This document shows positions 47,462 to 59,195 of a stretch of DNA of 64,000 bases, piece after piece. The notes below the pieces were generated by a model. The model saw only the letters and a list, made by a program, of their open reading frames with translations. It had not been told where the DNA came from and did not search any database. The position numbers were made by a program, and so were the translations under genes. Origin of the DNA: Verticillium longisporum (taxonomy: Eukaryota > Ascomycota > Sordariomycetes > Glomerellales > Plectosphaerellaceae); contig JAETXT010000007.1 in assembly GCA_019188255.1 (NCBI GenBank), positions 4,526,001 to 4,590,000 on the forward strand, written 5' to 3'. Each line of letters starts with the position of its first letter. Position 1 is the first letter of the stretch.

Positions 47462-50050
47462 TTATGGTTTCTTAGCCTTTGAAACTCCTTCTCCTGCACC
47501 TGTTTCTACGAGCGCTTCGACGAGAGCGCTGTTGTCCGCCTTCTTAGCTCTGTCTAGAGGAGTCCGCCCACCAACGAATGCCACGTCATGTATACCCTTC
47601 AAAGACGCAAGAATCCTGGTCGACTCAACACATTCGGCCTCAATAGCCAGCAGTAGAATCCGGGAGGCAAGATTGAGGTCCTGTAGCATCTCGACGTCGA
47701 GAAGAGCCTCGATGACATTTGATAGTACATAATCTTCGGGCTTTGAAGAAGCTTCTGCCAGCAAAGATAGCAAGTCCTCCGAATCAAGATCTCGTAAACC
47801 TACCCGAGTCGTTTCCAGAAACTTGAGGATATCTGTGCTTCCACCTTGGCATATCAGGCGCCACAGTGTAACCTGGTTCGCGTCATGAACGAGCCACTCT
47901 TCGAACTTGGGGAACAGAAACTCAAACAGCTCCGTCTTCCCAGCCAATGCTGCCGTGCACAGCGCGTTGTATCCGTCCGAAGACGATGCCGAAACGTCCG
48001 CGCCGTGATGTAGTAGCATCGCGGCGATGGACTTGCTTGATGCCAGCAAAAGCGCCGTCTTCCCACGAGCCTGAACAGCATCAATGTCGCACCTCCCGGT
48101 TTCCAGGAGCTTCCGCACGATGTCTTCAGACGTCTGGACCGCGACGTGCAAGGCATTGGTCATGCTGAGAGACATGGTTGACGGCGACGCCCCGGCGTCG
48201 AGCAAGGCCTGCGCGACGGTGACGTGTTTTTCACTGCAAGCCAGATGCAGCGGAGTGATGCCGTAATCGTTCTTGGCGCGTACGCTTGCGCCCTGCCTCA
48301 GCAGCTCTCTTACTGCCGCCTCGTGGCCTTTGGAGGAGGCCCAGTGGAGCGGCGTGTTCCCGTTGCGGTCCTGGTTCTCGGTGCTGATGACTCCGCGGAG
48401 CTCCCTGATGATCTCGGGGCGTCCCTGCAGCGCGGCCAGGTGAAGAGGGGTCTGGCCGTACTGGGTCCTATTGTGTAGCGAGAAACCGCCTTCGGCTAAC
48501 ATATTGAAGATTTTAACGTTGCCTACCTCGGCGGCGAGGTGTATAGGAGTCACACGGCTGACCTCATTTGCCAAGCTCCTGTCCTCGCATTGCTCCAGGA
48601 ACGCCTCGACGCAGTCTACGTATTCTTTGCGAGTTACTTCCAAGAGGAACTCCAGTTTGTCCTTCGAGTTGAGCTTGTCGATCGATTGACCGAGCTTCAC
48701 CAGCTCCCTCGTAAGAGCGGCGTTGTTTGTCCCCACAACCATCTCTAGGATCTCGCAATCCTGTTGAACCCCAGACAGCTTCGCGCCATAAGAGACGAGA
48801 ATGCTAACAATCTCGGCGCTGCCGCGACTGATGGCTTCTCTGAGGCGACTGGTGGTAACCTCGGCTCCACGAGAGCAAAGAAGTTGGACGCTTTCGACAT
48901 GTCGTCCCTGGATGGCAGCCTTCAGGCTCGTCGCTTCGTAAACGTCGCTGGCGTGTATGTCTGCTCCTTGGTCCAGAAGCCAGGATATGACATCTGTGTG
49001 ACCGCCGAGGGCAGCACGGAGGAGAGGTGTCGTTCCATCCTCTGATGCTGCGAATATGTCACAACCCCCGGCACGCAGCACCTTCAACGTCTCGAGGTGT
49101 CCGTTGCCGGCAGAGTGCATTGCGGCCGTGGCGCCCGCCTCATCTAGAGTGTTTGGGTCCATCCCGAGGTCGAAAAGAAGCTGCAGAATCTCTGGGCTCT
49201 CATCCTGTGCTGTTATGTGAACTAAATCTCGCCGAAGCCTCCTCTGGCGGAGGACGATGTCTGTGGTGGCGCCAGCATCGAGTAGAACCTTGACCACCTC
49301 TAGTTTCTGGCCTTGAATTGCCGCGAAGAGCGGCGTGCCGCCGCCCATTGAATCTTTCACGTTCACTTCGGCGCCAGCATCAAGTAGGTCCTTGGCGATG
49401 TTGACATGTCCAAAGGACGCGGCGAGATGCAGTGGCGTGGCGCCGTTGTGGTCAATCGCATCGTTGGGGCTCACGCCGTGGTCGAGCAGATACCGAGCTG
49501 CCTTTTCGTCGCCTTGGTATGCGGATACCAGCAGGAAGTTGCCTGCGCGAGTCTCATCTTCCAGCAAAAAGTCGATAGAGTCCTCGAAGACATCCGTGAT
49601 TTCAGCTAGATCATCATATTGCAAGGCTTTCCTGAAGCCCGCCCAGATAGTGCCAGACGAAGAGGCCCCGACAAGATACGCAGCTGTCATGACGCTGCCA
49701 AAGGCTACTGCCACGTCCAAACCCGTCTGTTGTTCGTTGGACTTGACTTCGGGGGACGCACCGGCCGTCACAAGCATCATGGCAACGCTCACGAAGTCTG
49801 ACTTGGCCGCCTCATGCAGGGCGGTCTCCCCTTTGGAATTCTTGGAGTGCGGGCTTGATCCGGCTTGTAAGAGGAATGCAACGATATCATCGTGGCCGTG
49901 TCTTGAGGCGACATGTAAAGCTGTGTTGCCATCTTTGTCTCGTCGTAGCTCCCTTCGGCGTGGGTCGATCCAGTCTTTGACGATGCCGATACCTCCATTA
50001 GCTGCAGCCTCAAAAATCGTCGCGAAGAAACTGAATTGTGACATTTTCAA
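47462..50050 (-). CDS. large ankyrin-repeat protein
   Basis: A single exon of 862 residues made almost entirely of ankyrin repeats (about 20). The consensus is clear in units such as DGNTALHVASRHGHDDIVAF, GATPLHLAASFGHVNIAKDL and NGNTPLHWASSKGHEAAVRE. Some central and C-terminal repeats are divergent. No NACHT, NB-ARC, kinase, membrane segment or signal peptide is visible. The short non-repeat N-terminus (MKMSQFSFFATIFEAAANGG) may already be a degenerate first repeat. Proteins of this type act as binding scaffolds; partner unknown. It sits between the HeLo pseudokinase gene (tail to tail) and the kinase-ankyrin gene (head to head). The Met at 50044 is an equally good start. Confidence 0.88.
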   Translation of the reverse strand: MKMSQFSFFATIFEAAANGGIGIVKDWIDPRRRELRRDKDGNTALHVASRHGHDDIVAFLLQAGSSPHSKNSKGETALHEAAKSDFVSVAMMLVTAGASPEVKSNEQQTGLDVAVAFGSVMTAAYLVGASSSGTIWAGFRKALQYDDLAEITDVFEDSIDFLLEDETRAGNFLLVSAYQGDEKAARYLLDHGVSPNDAIDHNGATPLHLAASFGHVNIAKDLLDAGAEVNVKDSMGGGTPLFAAIQGQKLEVVKVLLDAGATTDIVLRQRRLRRDLVHITAQDESPEILQLLFDLGMDPNTLDEAGATAAMHSAGNGHLETLKVLRAGGCDIFAASEDGTTPLLRAALGGHTDVISWLLDQGADIHASDVYEATSLKAAIQGRHVESVQLLCSRGAEVTTSRLREAISRGSAEIVSILVSYGAKLSGVQQDCEILEMVVGTNNAALTRELVKLGQSIDKLNSKDKLEFLLEVTRKEYVDCVEAFLEQCEDRSLANEVSRVTPIHLAAEVGNVKIFNMLAEGGFSLHNRTQYGQTPLHLAALQGRPEIIRELRGVISTENQDRNGNTPLHWASSKGHEAAVRELLRQGASVRAKNDYGITPLHLACSEKHVTVAQALLDAGASPSTMSLSMTNALHVAVQTSEDIVRKLLETGRCDIDAVQARGKTALLLASSKSIAAMLLHHGADVSASSSDGYNALCTAALAGKTELFEFLFPKFEEWLVHDANQVTLWRLICQGGSTDILKFLETTRVGLRDLDSEDLLSLLAEASSKPEDYVLSNVIEALLDVEMLQDLNLASRILLLAIEAECVESTRILASLKGIHDVAFVGGRTPLDRAKKADNSALVEALVETGAGEGVSKAKKP

Positions 50051-50545
50051 GAGTGAATCGCGTTGCTCAGGGATTCAATGGAGTGAGCCGTTTCACAGAA
50101 AGAACATGCACCACGATGCATCTTGGGAAAAGTCACACCGTGTCGAGCTACGGAGCACATTTTCCACTTTGAAATGCATCCAGAGACGTGACTGCAAGGC
50201 TAGGTTGGTGGTCCCGAAGCTGAAAAACCATCACACTGGACAGGCGTTGCATTGCATGAGTGCTGATACTGGTGGCGTCCAATACTCCCCCGTCTTTGCA
50301 CTCATCGCCCGTGTGATCATTCAGCTGCGGGCTTGCTCGGATACTCGGCGCGCCCCCGTTCGAGACGCGATCTGTTTCCGCGTCAATTATCGCCTGCTGC
50401 GCGGTGTCCTTGTTTGCCGTTTAAAGACCATCGGTGAAGTGCGTACTCATTGCCATGACTATCGCTGAGCCGACTCGGAATCCAATGTGTAAACTCTATC
50501 AGGAGCAACAACTACATCAATCTTTGAACCGAGCTTCCATTCACC
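50051..50545. promoter_or_regulatory. bidirectional promoter, ankyrin and kinase-ankyrin genes
   Basis: 495 bp between two outward-facing starts, so the two ankyrin genes may be co-regulated. A chance open frame antisense to the ankyrin gene runs through it. No specific site named. Confidence 0.55.
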
Positions 50546-53500
50546 ATGGAGGATGCGCAAGAGGCTCAGGTTGCTTTCTTGGACGATTTGTTCAGCTTGA
50601 AGTTTGCGATACATGACGTTATAGAAGACGACTTCTTTTCCTCAGAGGAACGCGAAATCGACACGACGTCTCCTGAAGAAAGTGAGAAACAGAGTTCTGA
50701 GGATGATCTCGCCGAACTCCTCGAGCTCATCAACAGCATCAAGCTTCTGCCGGGATCCTCAAAGATCAGCTATGCAACAGCGGGCATGTTCAACGGCGTC
50801 AATAGCCATCCCATCGACACGGGGGCCTTCTTTCAAGTACGCAAGCTCGATCAGCCCGCACACAACAGGCAGATAGTGGCCAAGTATCCCAGGCTCGACC
50901 CTGCGCGCAAAGGCGGCGGCATCTCACGCAAGAACATCGAGGCCATCAAATTGGAGATCCAAGCGCTCTCGCACCAGCCGATTCTTGATCATCCCAACGT
51001 TGTAGGTCTAGTGGGCTTGTCGGGGGCAAGGTTGACTGCCGCCGAAGAACGCAGTCAGATCGTACCGGTGTTACTGCTCGAGTTTGCGTCTCATGGCACC
51101 TTGCGAGACTACCTGTGCGATAACGCAACCTCGCCGGCAGAGCGACTTCGGCTTGGAAAAGGTCTAGGTGAAGGACTCGACGCGCTGCACAAGTCGGGGA
51201 TTGTCCATGGAGACCTCAAGCTGGAAAACGCTCTAGTTTTCGACCATCCGGATGGCGGCGTCGTAGCGAAGCTAGCAGACTTTGGATCTGCCGTCCAGCT
51301 TCTGGAGGGCGGTTACCAGTACAGAGGCGGAACTCCTCCCTGGACTGCCCCGGAGTGGCGCAAGAGTATTGAGCCTTGGGAGCAGCATGCCGCTGACATT
51401 TACTCGTTTGGCCTCCTGATCTGGACGTTGTGCCTCGAAGGCAGGAACCCCTTTTCTGGCCTGTCCGCCAACGAAATAGAAGATCGAAAAACGCGCGATG
51501 TGACCGAGAGTGATGCTGTCAAATCTGTCGCCGACCACTACGAGTTTTTTCGACATGCCGTGGACGTTTCGACTGAGCTGGAGCAATTCGAACTCTACCT
51601 CACGTCCGTTATCTGCCCGCGCAAAGCATTCAGATACACATTGAGATTCGATACCCACCAGCGGGACTTGGGCGCGGCGTTGTCAGCCCTTTCAGTTGAC
51701 GACTTCTACGGGTTAGTCCTCGACATCCTACTAACGGAACATGCTTGAGGTTGAATACTGACCGCTCATGACTAGGGCAAACGAAGACCAAGATGAGTCG
51801 ACTTCAAAAGAGTCTCCTCTGATGTTGAAGGAATACAAGGTCTTTTACCGATTTACCCAGGACGAAGAAATGGGGCGCATGGGCTGACGTGACGCAGAGC
51901 ATCAATACATACACCAAACTCACGGATATGCCAGAGCAGGTACGGCAGTGTCTTTTCCGTACTTTCACAGCTGCGGTCAACGAGAGTCAGGCGGCTCAGC
52001 TCGAAAAGGCTGGGATGTGCTTCCAACTCGGACTAGCCTGCCTAGATGGGTTCACAAGCTACTGGAGCATTCCTGCGGCCCTCACCTGGCTTGAGAAGGC
52101 GGCCACGCTGGGATCAGAGGCCGCGCGTGGTGTAATCTATCGCATTTTCTGTGCCACGGCACGATCCAAGCTTGAGCAGGATCCAGAACTAGCCAGTCGC
52201 TTACGAGGCTTCTTGGCCACTGCGACTGCCATGGGCTCCAGCAGTGCCAGACGAAGTCTGCTCGAGCTTGATGTAGAGGCTGCTCGCGTTTCCACGGAAG
52301 CCTTCAAGGGACGCTTCCTCCCAGAAGGCATGGGCGCGGCTACTACGCGACTTGACAAGGAGGTCCTCGAAGCTGTCATCCACCCGCGCTGGCAGGAGGG
52401 CCTTTCTCCAGGTCAAAAAACAAAGTTTCAGGACCAGCGATCAAGAACATACCTCAACCGGAAGAAGGGAAGCATTCTGCACTTTGCCAGCGCATATGGT
52501 GTGAGCAGAGATGGTTTCGAGGCATTTCTTGACTTGGAGAAACCTGATGTAAACGCGAAGGATACTGATGGAAACACGCCGCTGTTGATGGCGATGCGCA
52601 CAGGGCATGCACACCTGGCACTGGCACTACTTCGTTACGGAGCTGATCCCAACGCTTCGAATGACCTGGGACAGAGAGCCTGTCATTGGGCGATCCAGGT
52701 CGATGACCAAGGATCACTGGAAGAACTCATCTCTGTCATGCTTAGTAAAGGCGCAGATCTCGAGGCTGTTGCCAAGCGAACAGATGTCAGCGATGGCCAA
52801 GTCTACAGACAGGAGCAGTACGAGGGCACGCCCCTATTCTGGGCCGCGATTGAAGGCAGGGAAGATGTCATCTCGGCCTTGCTAAAGAACGGAGCTTGCC
52901 CTACCACTCCCGGCATATACATGAGCCCCTTTGATCTTGCTGTGGGGTACAACGACTGGCGAACCATCAGGCTCTTTTCTCAGTACGCTCAACATCCCAT
53001 CACATCGCGGATTGTCGGGCCTCCGCGGAGTGAGAATATAGGTGGCTCTCTCGATATAATTACGGAGGACTGGGTCTCTTTCGCCATGTGCTGCTTCCCT
53101 CGCCATTACCACATGATGAGGCATGGCCACTCTTATGGGGATGCGCTGAAACTCACCTTGGTAGAATTAAAGAGAGCCAAGCTTCTCGAAAACGACGTAC
53201 TTGGACCACTTCGCAAAGCCCTTCAGAGTGGAGGGCCGATGATAGACGACTTATTATGGTATCAGAGCTGCAGAATGAGGCCCGTCTCGTCATGGGATCT
53301 TGCCGAGATGTTCATTGACGAGGCCTCTCACATCAGCCCGGATGCGGCGTCGATCCTGCTGGACGGGATTGCCGCCGATGAGGGAAATGGCCCCTTGCCA
53401 GATCTGACTCCTCTCCTCTTCACATACCCCAGCTCTCACCGTGCCGAGGTTGGAATATTTTCGAGATTGCTGGATTTGATCAACCCAGCGTCCGTCGACA

Positions 53501-54927
53501 TTCCAGATGTACATGGAGTTACATCATATCGCCATGTTACCCCTTTCATGCTGGCAGTACTTGGTGGCGCCTTTGAATTCGCGACGGAGCTTCTGAAAAG
53601 AGGAGCGGACCCGAACTTCGAGACTGTTCAAGTCAACCTGTCTGGGACAGCGTCGGTCAAAGTCAACATCCTCCACCTTCTGATCCTGGTAAACGAGGAT
53701 ACGTCTCTGGCTGGACTCCGATATCTACTTGAGCCGCAACACCCGTTTCACGACCGCAAGCCGGACTTTGTTGTTTGTAAAGAATTGGGCTTGACAGCGC
53801 TTACATATGCCGCGAGGTGGGGGAACACAATCTTGTTCAATTACCTTTTCAATCATTTTCACTCCAGCGAAGAGCTGGATATGCGGGGACTTACTTACGG
53901 TGACACGGCACTGCATACAGCCGCCATTCATGGCAACTACGACGTGGCTGTGTCCCTGGTCAACCGAGGCGCAAAAATCAACGTCCTTGCACATACGAAG
54001 GACGGGAAGCTCATGTCGCCACTAGACTTTTGCTACGACACGGACACTTACAGCACAAATGTCCCCCGCACAAGCAGACATTGGGAAGGTCTCTGGGTCG
54101 CGCGGCTTCGTACAGCCAAGTTCCTTGCTGGCAGGGGCGGAAGGATGCTGGTACGCCATGCCATGCCCATTGCGTTCCATTTCTTGGTGCACGCCTGCTC
54201 GGGCAACTGGCCAAGGCTGTTCGCGGAAGCGTTGGAGCAGACTCCCGAAGACCTCAAAACGCGGGAGTACCTGGACACATTGCTGTTCCGAGCTGCCGAC
54301 TCTGGCAGCGAGGACGTCGTGAGTCTCCTTATCGACGCCGGCGCCTGCGTCAATACCCGGTCAGCGCGTGGACAGGCGCCGCTCCATCGGGCGGCCCAGC
54401 GTGGGTACATGTATGTTGCCAGGGTGCTCGTCCAGCGCGGTGCAGACGTGAGGCTCCGTGATGACAAGAGCCGGACAGCAGCGGTGCAGGCCTTCACCCA
54501 CGATCATGACAGCTTGGTTATGTATCTCCTAGCTCAAGGGTCGCCTCGAAACCTTCCGACCATGACCGAGGTGCCGTACACTGTGGATTATCTGGATCGA
54601 CGAACGAACACGACTTCTACACAGTCGATCATCGCTACAGTATGCTTCTTGCATCCGCCCATGCCAGAGGAACCAGGGGCGAGTGCAGAGGAAGCTGACG
54701 GGACGAGCTACTGGGTGCTGAGGGTGCGCCGACCAGTTGAGGGCGGTGAGGGCGTTGATGAGGAGAATCCTTCGCTGGTCGCGAAGGGAAGCCGAGAGAA
54801 GGAGAGGTTGTTGATCAACATGAGAGGCGAAGGGTTCCAGGCGGCCTGGAAAGCGGCGCAAGAGCGAGCCAACGAGAGCGGGCCAGCATCGAGAAGGAAC
54901 GAGCAGGATGATACTTCCGACAAGTAG
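50546..54927 (+). CDS. protein kinase - Sel1-like - ankyrin fusion
   Basis: Exons 50546-51711, 51776-51839 and 51898-54927 join in phase to give 1419 residues. The first intron is strong (GTTAGT donor, CTAAC, TAG acceptor); the second has a weak GTCTTT donor, so the fusion is probable rather than certain. The kinase domain (about 85-370) keeps its key residues: Lys in IVAKYPR, HGDLKLEN, LADFGSA and APEWRKS. It therefore looks active. Residues about 440-560 have Sel1-like helices (AGMCFQLGLACLDGF; ALTWLEKAATLGSEAA). Ankyrin repeats run from about 600 to 1300 with gaps (DGNTPLLMAMRTGHAHLAL; YGDTALHTAAIHGNYDVAVS; RGQAPLHRAAQRGYMYVARV). I infer a sensor or scaffold kinase. If the second intron is wrong, these are two genes, 50546-51748 and one starting near 51900. 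Confidence 0.78.
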
Positions 54928-55915
54928 TAGCGAGAGGAAGTCACATCGTATGTTGGAACGCTGTGGAGCCAAACTGGTCAACAGCCAATTCATGACGGAT
55001 TCATTCTCAACTTTGTTTGATTGACTTGCATCAAGGCAAGTAGGCAGCCTGTTTCCCCTGGAGTGGGTCGCGATCACGTTCTAGGTGACTTTCGGTGATG
55101 GAGTGACAGCTCCCTACATAAGTAGTAGGGAGGTGATGTGAGGCCCCTTGAAAAAGGAAAGCATAATCGGCATCAACAGCTCAGGTCAGGATGGCAGGAG
55201 CAGGCCGTGGGAAGGAGGTGCACGGACCATTTGATTGGCGGCTGCCTTGCGCTTTCCTCCCTTGGAGGGTACCTAGGAGCCTAGGTTCTGGTGGTCTCCA
55301 GGCCGCCTACCCGACCTGCCCAAGACTCCACGTGCTGAGACGTTCTGAGTTTGGGCGTTCTCGGGGCTGAGTCGGCCTTGCGCATGGTCATGGTAATGGT
55401 GATGAATGCATCGACTCGTCGACTTTTTTTTTTTTCCTTTATTCGATTTCCTGGCCTACTCCTCTATCCATCACTCCCAGTGGACCGCGCAATGTGGCCT
55501 CTTTGAAGCTTTTTTCGTATTCATCACCTTTTCAGCATTTTATCGACGCCGGACTTTGCCCGAGTAGAAGCTTCCTCGCTTCATTGAGACCCCTGTCTAA
55601 TTCCGGTTAGGACGTGCGCGTCCCCGTGGCTTGGCTTGGCCTTCACCAACTCGACTTCGCCCCCCGTTTCGGTCAGTAGGGCGTTCTCATTCTTGTCTTC
55701 CCTTTCCCATCGCCCATTCTGCAGCTCCCATCCCACTCCCCCGCCCTTCTCTTGCGATACCGATACGCGCAGCAGGGAAGAAATACTGAGCCGCTTCCTG
55801 ATTACCATCTATCCAGTCGCGCATCCTCTTGACCGGCGATCATCACACTCGACCTCGTCTGCGACCCTGGGTACGAATCAGACCCCATTTCAAAGAACCC
55901 AAGCTCTCTACCACC
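54928..55915. promoter_or_regulatory. promoter region of the CYSTM gene
   Basis: About 990 bp with a T-rich run near 55423-55435, then a long CT-rich stretch (about 55436-55760). This is typical of a strongly expressed fungal gene. A 200-codon frame from 55636 is partly a shadow of the downstream gene. Confidence 0.55.
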
Positions 55916-56338
55916 ATGTCCAAACCCGAAGACCATCCTCCCGCCTACGGCGCCGGCGCTGGCCCTCAAGCCCCTCAACAAGCCTACGGTGGTTACCAGG
56001 CCACACCTCCTCCCGGCCACGACCCCAACCAGGGCTACTACCCACCTCCCAACGGACCCGACATGGGCGGCCAGCCGTACTACGGCTCTCCCGGTCCCCA
56101 GGGCAGCCCCTACCCCCACCCGGCGGTCCTGGTGGCTACGGTCCCCCGCCCCCGGCATGTACAACAGCCCCCGCCCGGCCAGATGTACGGACCTCCTCAG
56201 GGCGGTCCCTACCCACCACAAGGCGGCTACTACCAGGACAACCGTAACAACAACGGCGGCGGCGGCGCCGGTACGGGCATTCTCGCCGGTCTCGCTGGTG
56301 CGCTGGCGTGTTGCTGCTGCTTGGATTGCTTGTTCTAA
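55916..56338 (+). CDS. CYSTM-type cysteine-rich tail-anchored protein
   Basis: A single exon of 140 residues as read. The body is Pro/Gly/Tyr/Gln-rich (PPAYGAGAGPQAPQQAYGGY). The end is a CYSTM module: a Gly/Ala/Leu helix running into four cysteines (LAGALACCCCLDCLF). CYSTM proteins are short stress-related membrane proteins, anchored by this tail and often palmitoylated. Residues about 66-81 break the Pro/Gly/Tyr pattern. In that stretch the expected composition appears in the other two frames instead (PPPGGPGGYGPPPP in one, PGMYNSP in the next), returning to the first frame afterwards. Three single-base losses in G/C runs (56113-56117, about 56149-56155, 56168-56172) explain this, and their sum keeps the frame open. 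Confidence 0.82.
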   Translation: MSKPEDHPPAYGAGAGPQAPQQAYGGYQATPPPGHDPNQGYYPPPNGPDMGGQPYYGSPGPQGSPYPHPAVLVATVPRPRHVQQPPPGQMYGPPQGGPYPPQGGYYQDNRNNNGGGGAGTGILAGLAGALACCCCLDCLF

Positions 56339-59195
56339 GTCGGCACGCGATGCTGGCGAGAACAGTGGTGTGTGAGGGCGGCAGCGGCTTCTATATTCGC
56401 TCGACAGAGTGGAACCAAGCCGCGGCCCTCCTCGCGACGTCGCATCACCAGACATGGGGACAATCAGTCACAACTTGTTCTTTTCTGTTTTCGGTCCACC
56501 GGCGTCAAGGAACTGCAATGTTTGCGCGGTATAATACAGAAAGGAGTAGGCAGAGAGGAAGCTGCTGCTGAACGATTCGCGCGTGTGGATAGAGGCCCAG
56601 CACGACGGTTCACGGTTCTTGGGGAGGCGCTGTGTAGGATGTCTTTTTTCTGTAGGCTTGGTTGTAATCGTTGCAGGGCGCGCGTTGGAGGAAGTATTAC
56701 ACATCTTCGCGCCTGCAAGTGGCCCGTCGAGCCCTTCGGCAATAATTCCATATCTTTGTCTGTCAACCATTTCATATGGATATGTGCATGCATGATACTC
56801 TATTTGGATTTCTTCGCGAACCACAGGCATGTGGCAGCTGGAGCTGGGTGGCCGCGAGAAACCAGAAAGATTGGTCTTTCTGACGTGTAGTCGTGATGGT
56901 CAGTAGTGACACCCTTATTTTTCAGGATCTTTTATTCAAGAAGATGTACATCTTTCAGCTGCTGCACTCATGAGACCGGATAGACGATCTGGAATTAGTG
57001 ATCAAGGTATCGAACATTGCAGTTGGGTTCTTTTCGAGAGCTTGCTACAATACGGAACGCCGCGTACCTGTTTCAATACCAAGCTATATTATATGGGAAT
57101 CAACCACCTAATCTGAGTACCCTTTAATTCATCAGCCTGTTCGTAGTTTCTGCAAACCAAGAGAGGAGTTTCGCACCTCCTCATACACAATACGTCCACG
57201 ATGTATCTGTGTCAATGGATACGTCCTCACATGCATGTTGGACGGCGACGTGTTGAGGGTCAGCTGTTCCCCGCCACGCCACACCGAGGTCGGTAGAGAC
57301 TTGGCACTTGCTGACCTAATGCACTGCATTCGTCATGTACCTAGGTAAGGTAGCTTGGCAGGTAGGTGAAGGCACGGAGGATCGGTGGAAGGATGCCAAT
57401 CCACACAGCGATCTTTAAATCGTAGCATTCCGCCCGATCTGGCCTGCATATTTGTGTACAGTACCTCTTGGACGTAGATTGTCTGTTGCGACATGGTGAT
57501 GAAGATGATTGACGATGAGGATTCTGAGAGTGCTATGTTTCTAGACAACACAGCTTGGGGCGATACGTGTGTCACGCCATCGTCCAGCCGTTGATGCACA
57601 TCGTAGATGAGCGCAAATATATTCCAAGAGACATGGCCACCCGGGGCTACCTAGATCACGGTGCTCCTTGCCTACGACGAGATGCAGCAGCCTTCCCGAG
57701 CAACGAGTGTTGGCGTCATGGTGCGCATCTACATGCCTGAGCGGCCCTGAGATGCCGAAGGGGCGTTCGGAATGTGACCATTCAAGGTTGAGCAGTATCA
57801 AACGACACCCTGATTGCTGTAAGAGTGGCTGATCAGTGTCTGTATCAACGGTACCAGCAGACGGCTGTGACCTGAGAGCGTTTCTTGCTGAGAAACACGC
57901 GATGTTTCTTTCCCTGACTTATTGTCTTGAACAGTGAGTACAGCTTGAGAATCTCCCGATCGGCAGTCCTCCTCAGCACTGAGTCGGGAAGCGAAAAAGT
58001 TAAAGCAGGGAGCGAGAGGATGTAACGGAAGCGCGGGCGGCCACGGCGGGCGATGCCATCTCGCTAGTCTATTTGATATCCACTTTTCTCGGGTTCGGAG
58101 ACGATACGACCATGTCTGCTGTGAGGTTCCACCACCAGCGCATCGCCTGGCTTTTGCTTCGACTTGAGGTCGGCAGGGGTCCTGACGACGTGGCGATTCA
58201 CTGACATAGAACGCCTGACAGGCCTGACATGGGGCTCTGGCGGGCGCCACCAGGGTAGCATTTTGGGCGGGCAAAACTGGTTCTAGACCTGTCAAGGTCA
58301 AATCTTGAATTCGAATGAAGCGCGCGCCGGATCTATTTCAGGTCGCCAAAGGGTGGTCGAGAGCTGGCTTGTGTTCAGCAAAGGCAATGATGGCGGCTAG
58401 TCAAGCTCAGGTCTTTGACGAACCAGAAGGGTATGAAGGGCGCTGTGCAGGCCAAAGGGTGCAGTGTCAGGGGCAGGGGCTTGTTTCGGACAAACGTCTC
58501 CAGGGCCAATGAAGCCGCTGATGTCACTGACCCCAGTTGTTCTTTCCAAGATTTGGTCCCTGTCGCGTCGGATGGCCAATCAATGTGCCCAGATCCACTT
58601 CCCAAAAGACCAAGAGCACCCGGCGCAACGATTCAGTGGGTTCCTTCACGGTCTGTCTACGGCAGCTTGGGCAGGTACGTCTGGTTCACAGGCAAAGTCG
58701 CACCCCATCGCCAGAAGCTCTGTGCCATCCATGCCTTCAAAGAGGCCTGGGGAATGACGAACTGGCCGCCAGTGACGACGATCCCCTCTTGAACTCCCTC
58801 CGTCCCTATGAAACTCCACCTTTCCTACATTTTGGCTCCCTCCTTCTCCCCACACCTACCACCCGGATCGTCGACCTCGTTCCTTATCTTTTAGCGATCA
58901 TTGTGTTTTTTAAGGCATTTGCACCTATTGTTCTATTGGCACACGACCATTCTCTCGGAGTGTACAGTCACCCACCTACCTACTCCACGGAGAAAAAGAA
59001 TTGACGGCACGATACTCATCTCCGCTTCCATTACGCACCTCCGGAAACGCTCCTGGCTCAGCAGACTCACGACAACCCACAAAATTAGGACACAGCCGGC
59101 ATTCTTCCTCTCCATCCAACGATAGCATCGCAAAGCCCGTCAACCAGGTCAGAGCAAGATCTGCTTGACCCTGGGGCTTGTCTCCTGCAGCGACC
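56339..59195. other. 2.9-kb intergenic region and CSC1 promoter
   Basis: No open frame with domain-like composition or consistent splicing. The first few hundred bases are probably the CYSTM 3' UTR and the last few hundred the promoter and leader of the channel gene. Nothing else seen. Confidence 0.5.

Noticed and set aside
49335..50468. A 377-codon plus-strand open frame
   Set aside because: Antisense to the ankyrin gene; no domain, and its composition mirrors ankyrin codons read backwards.
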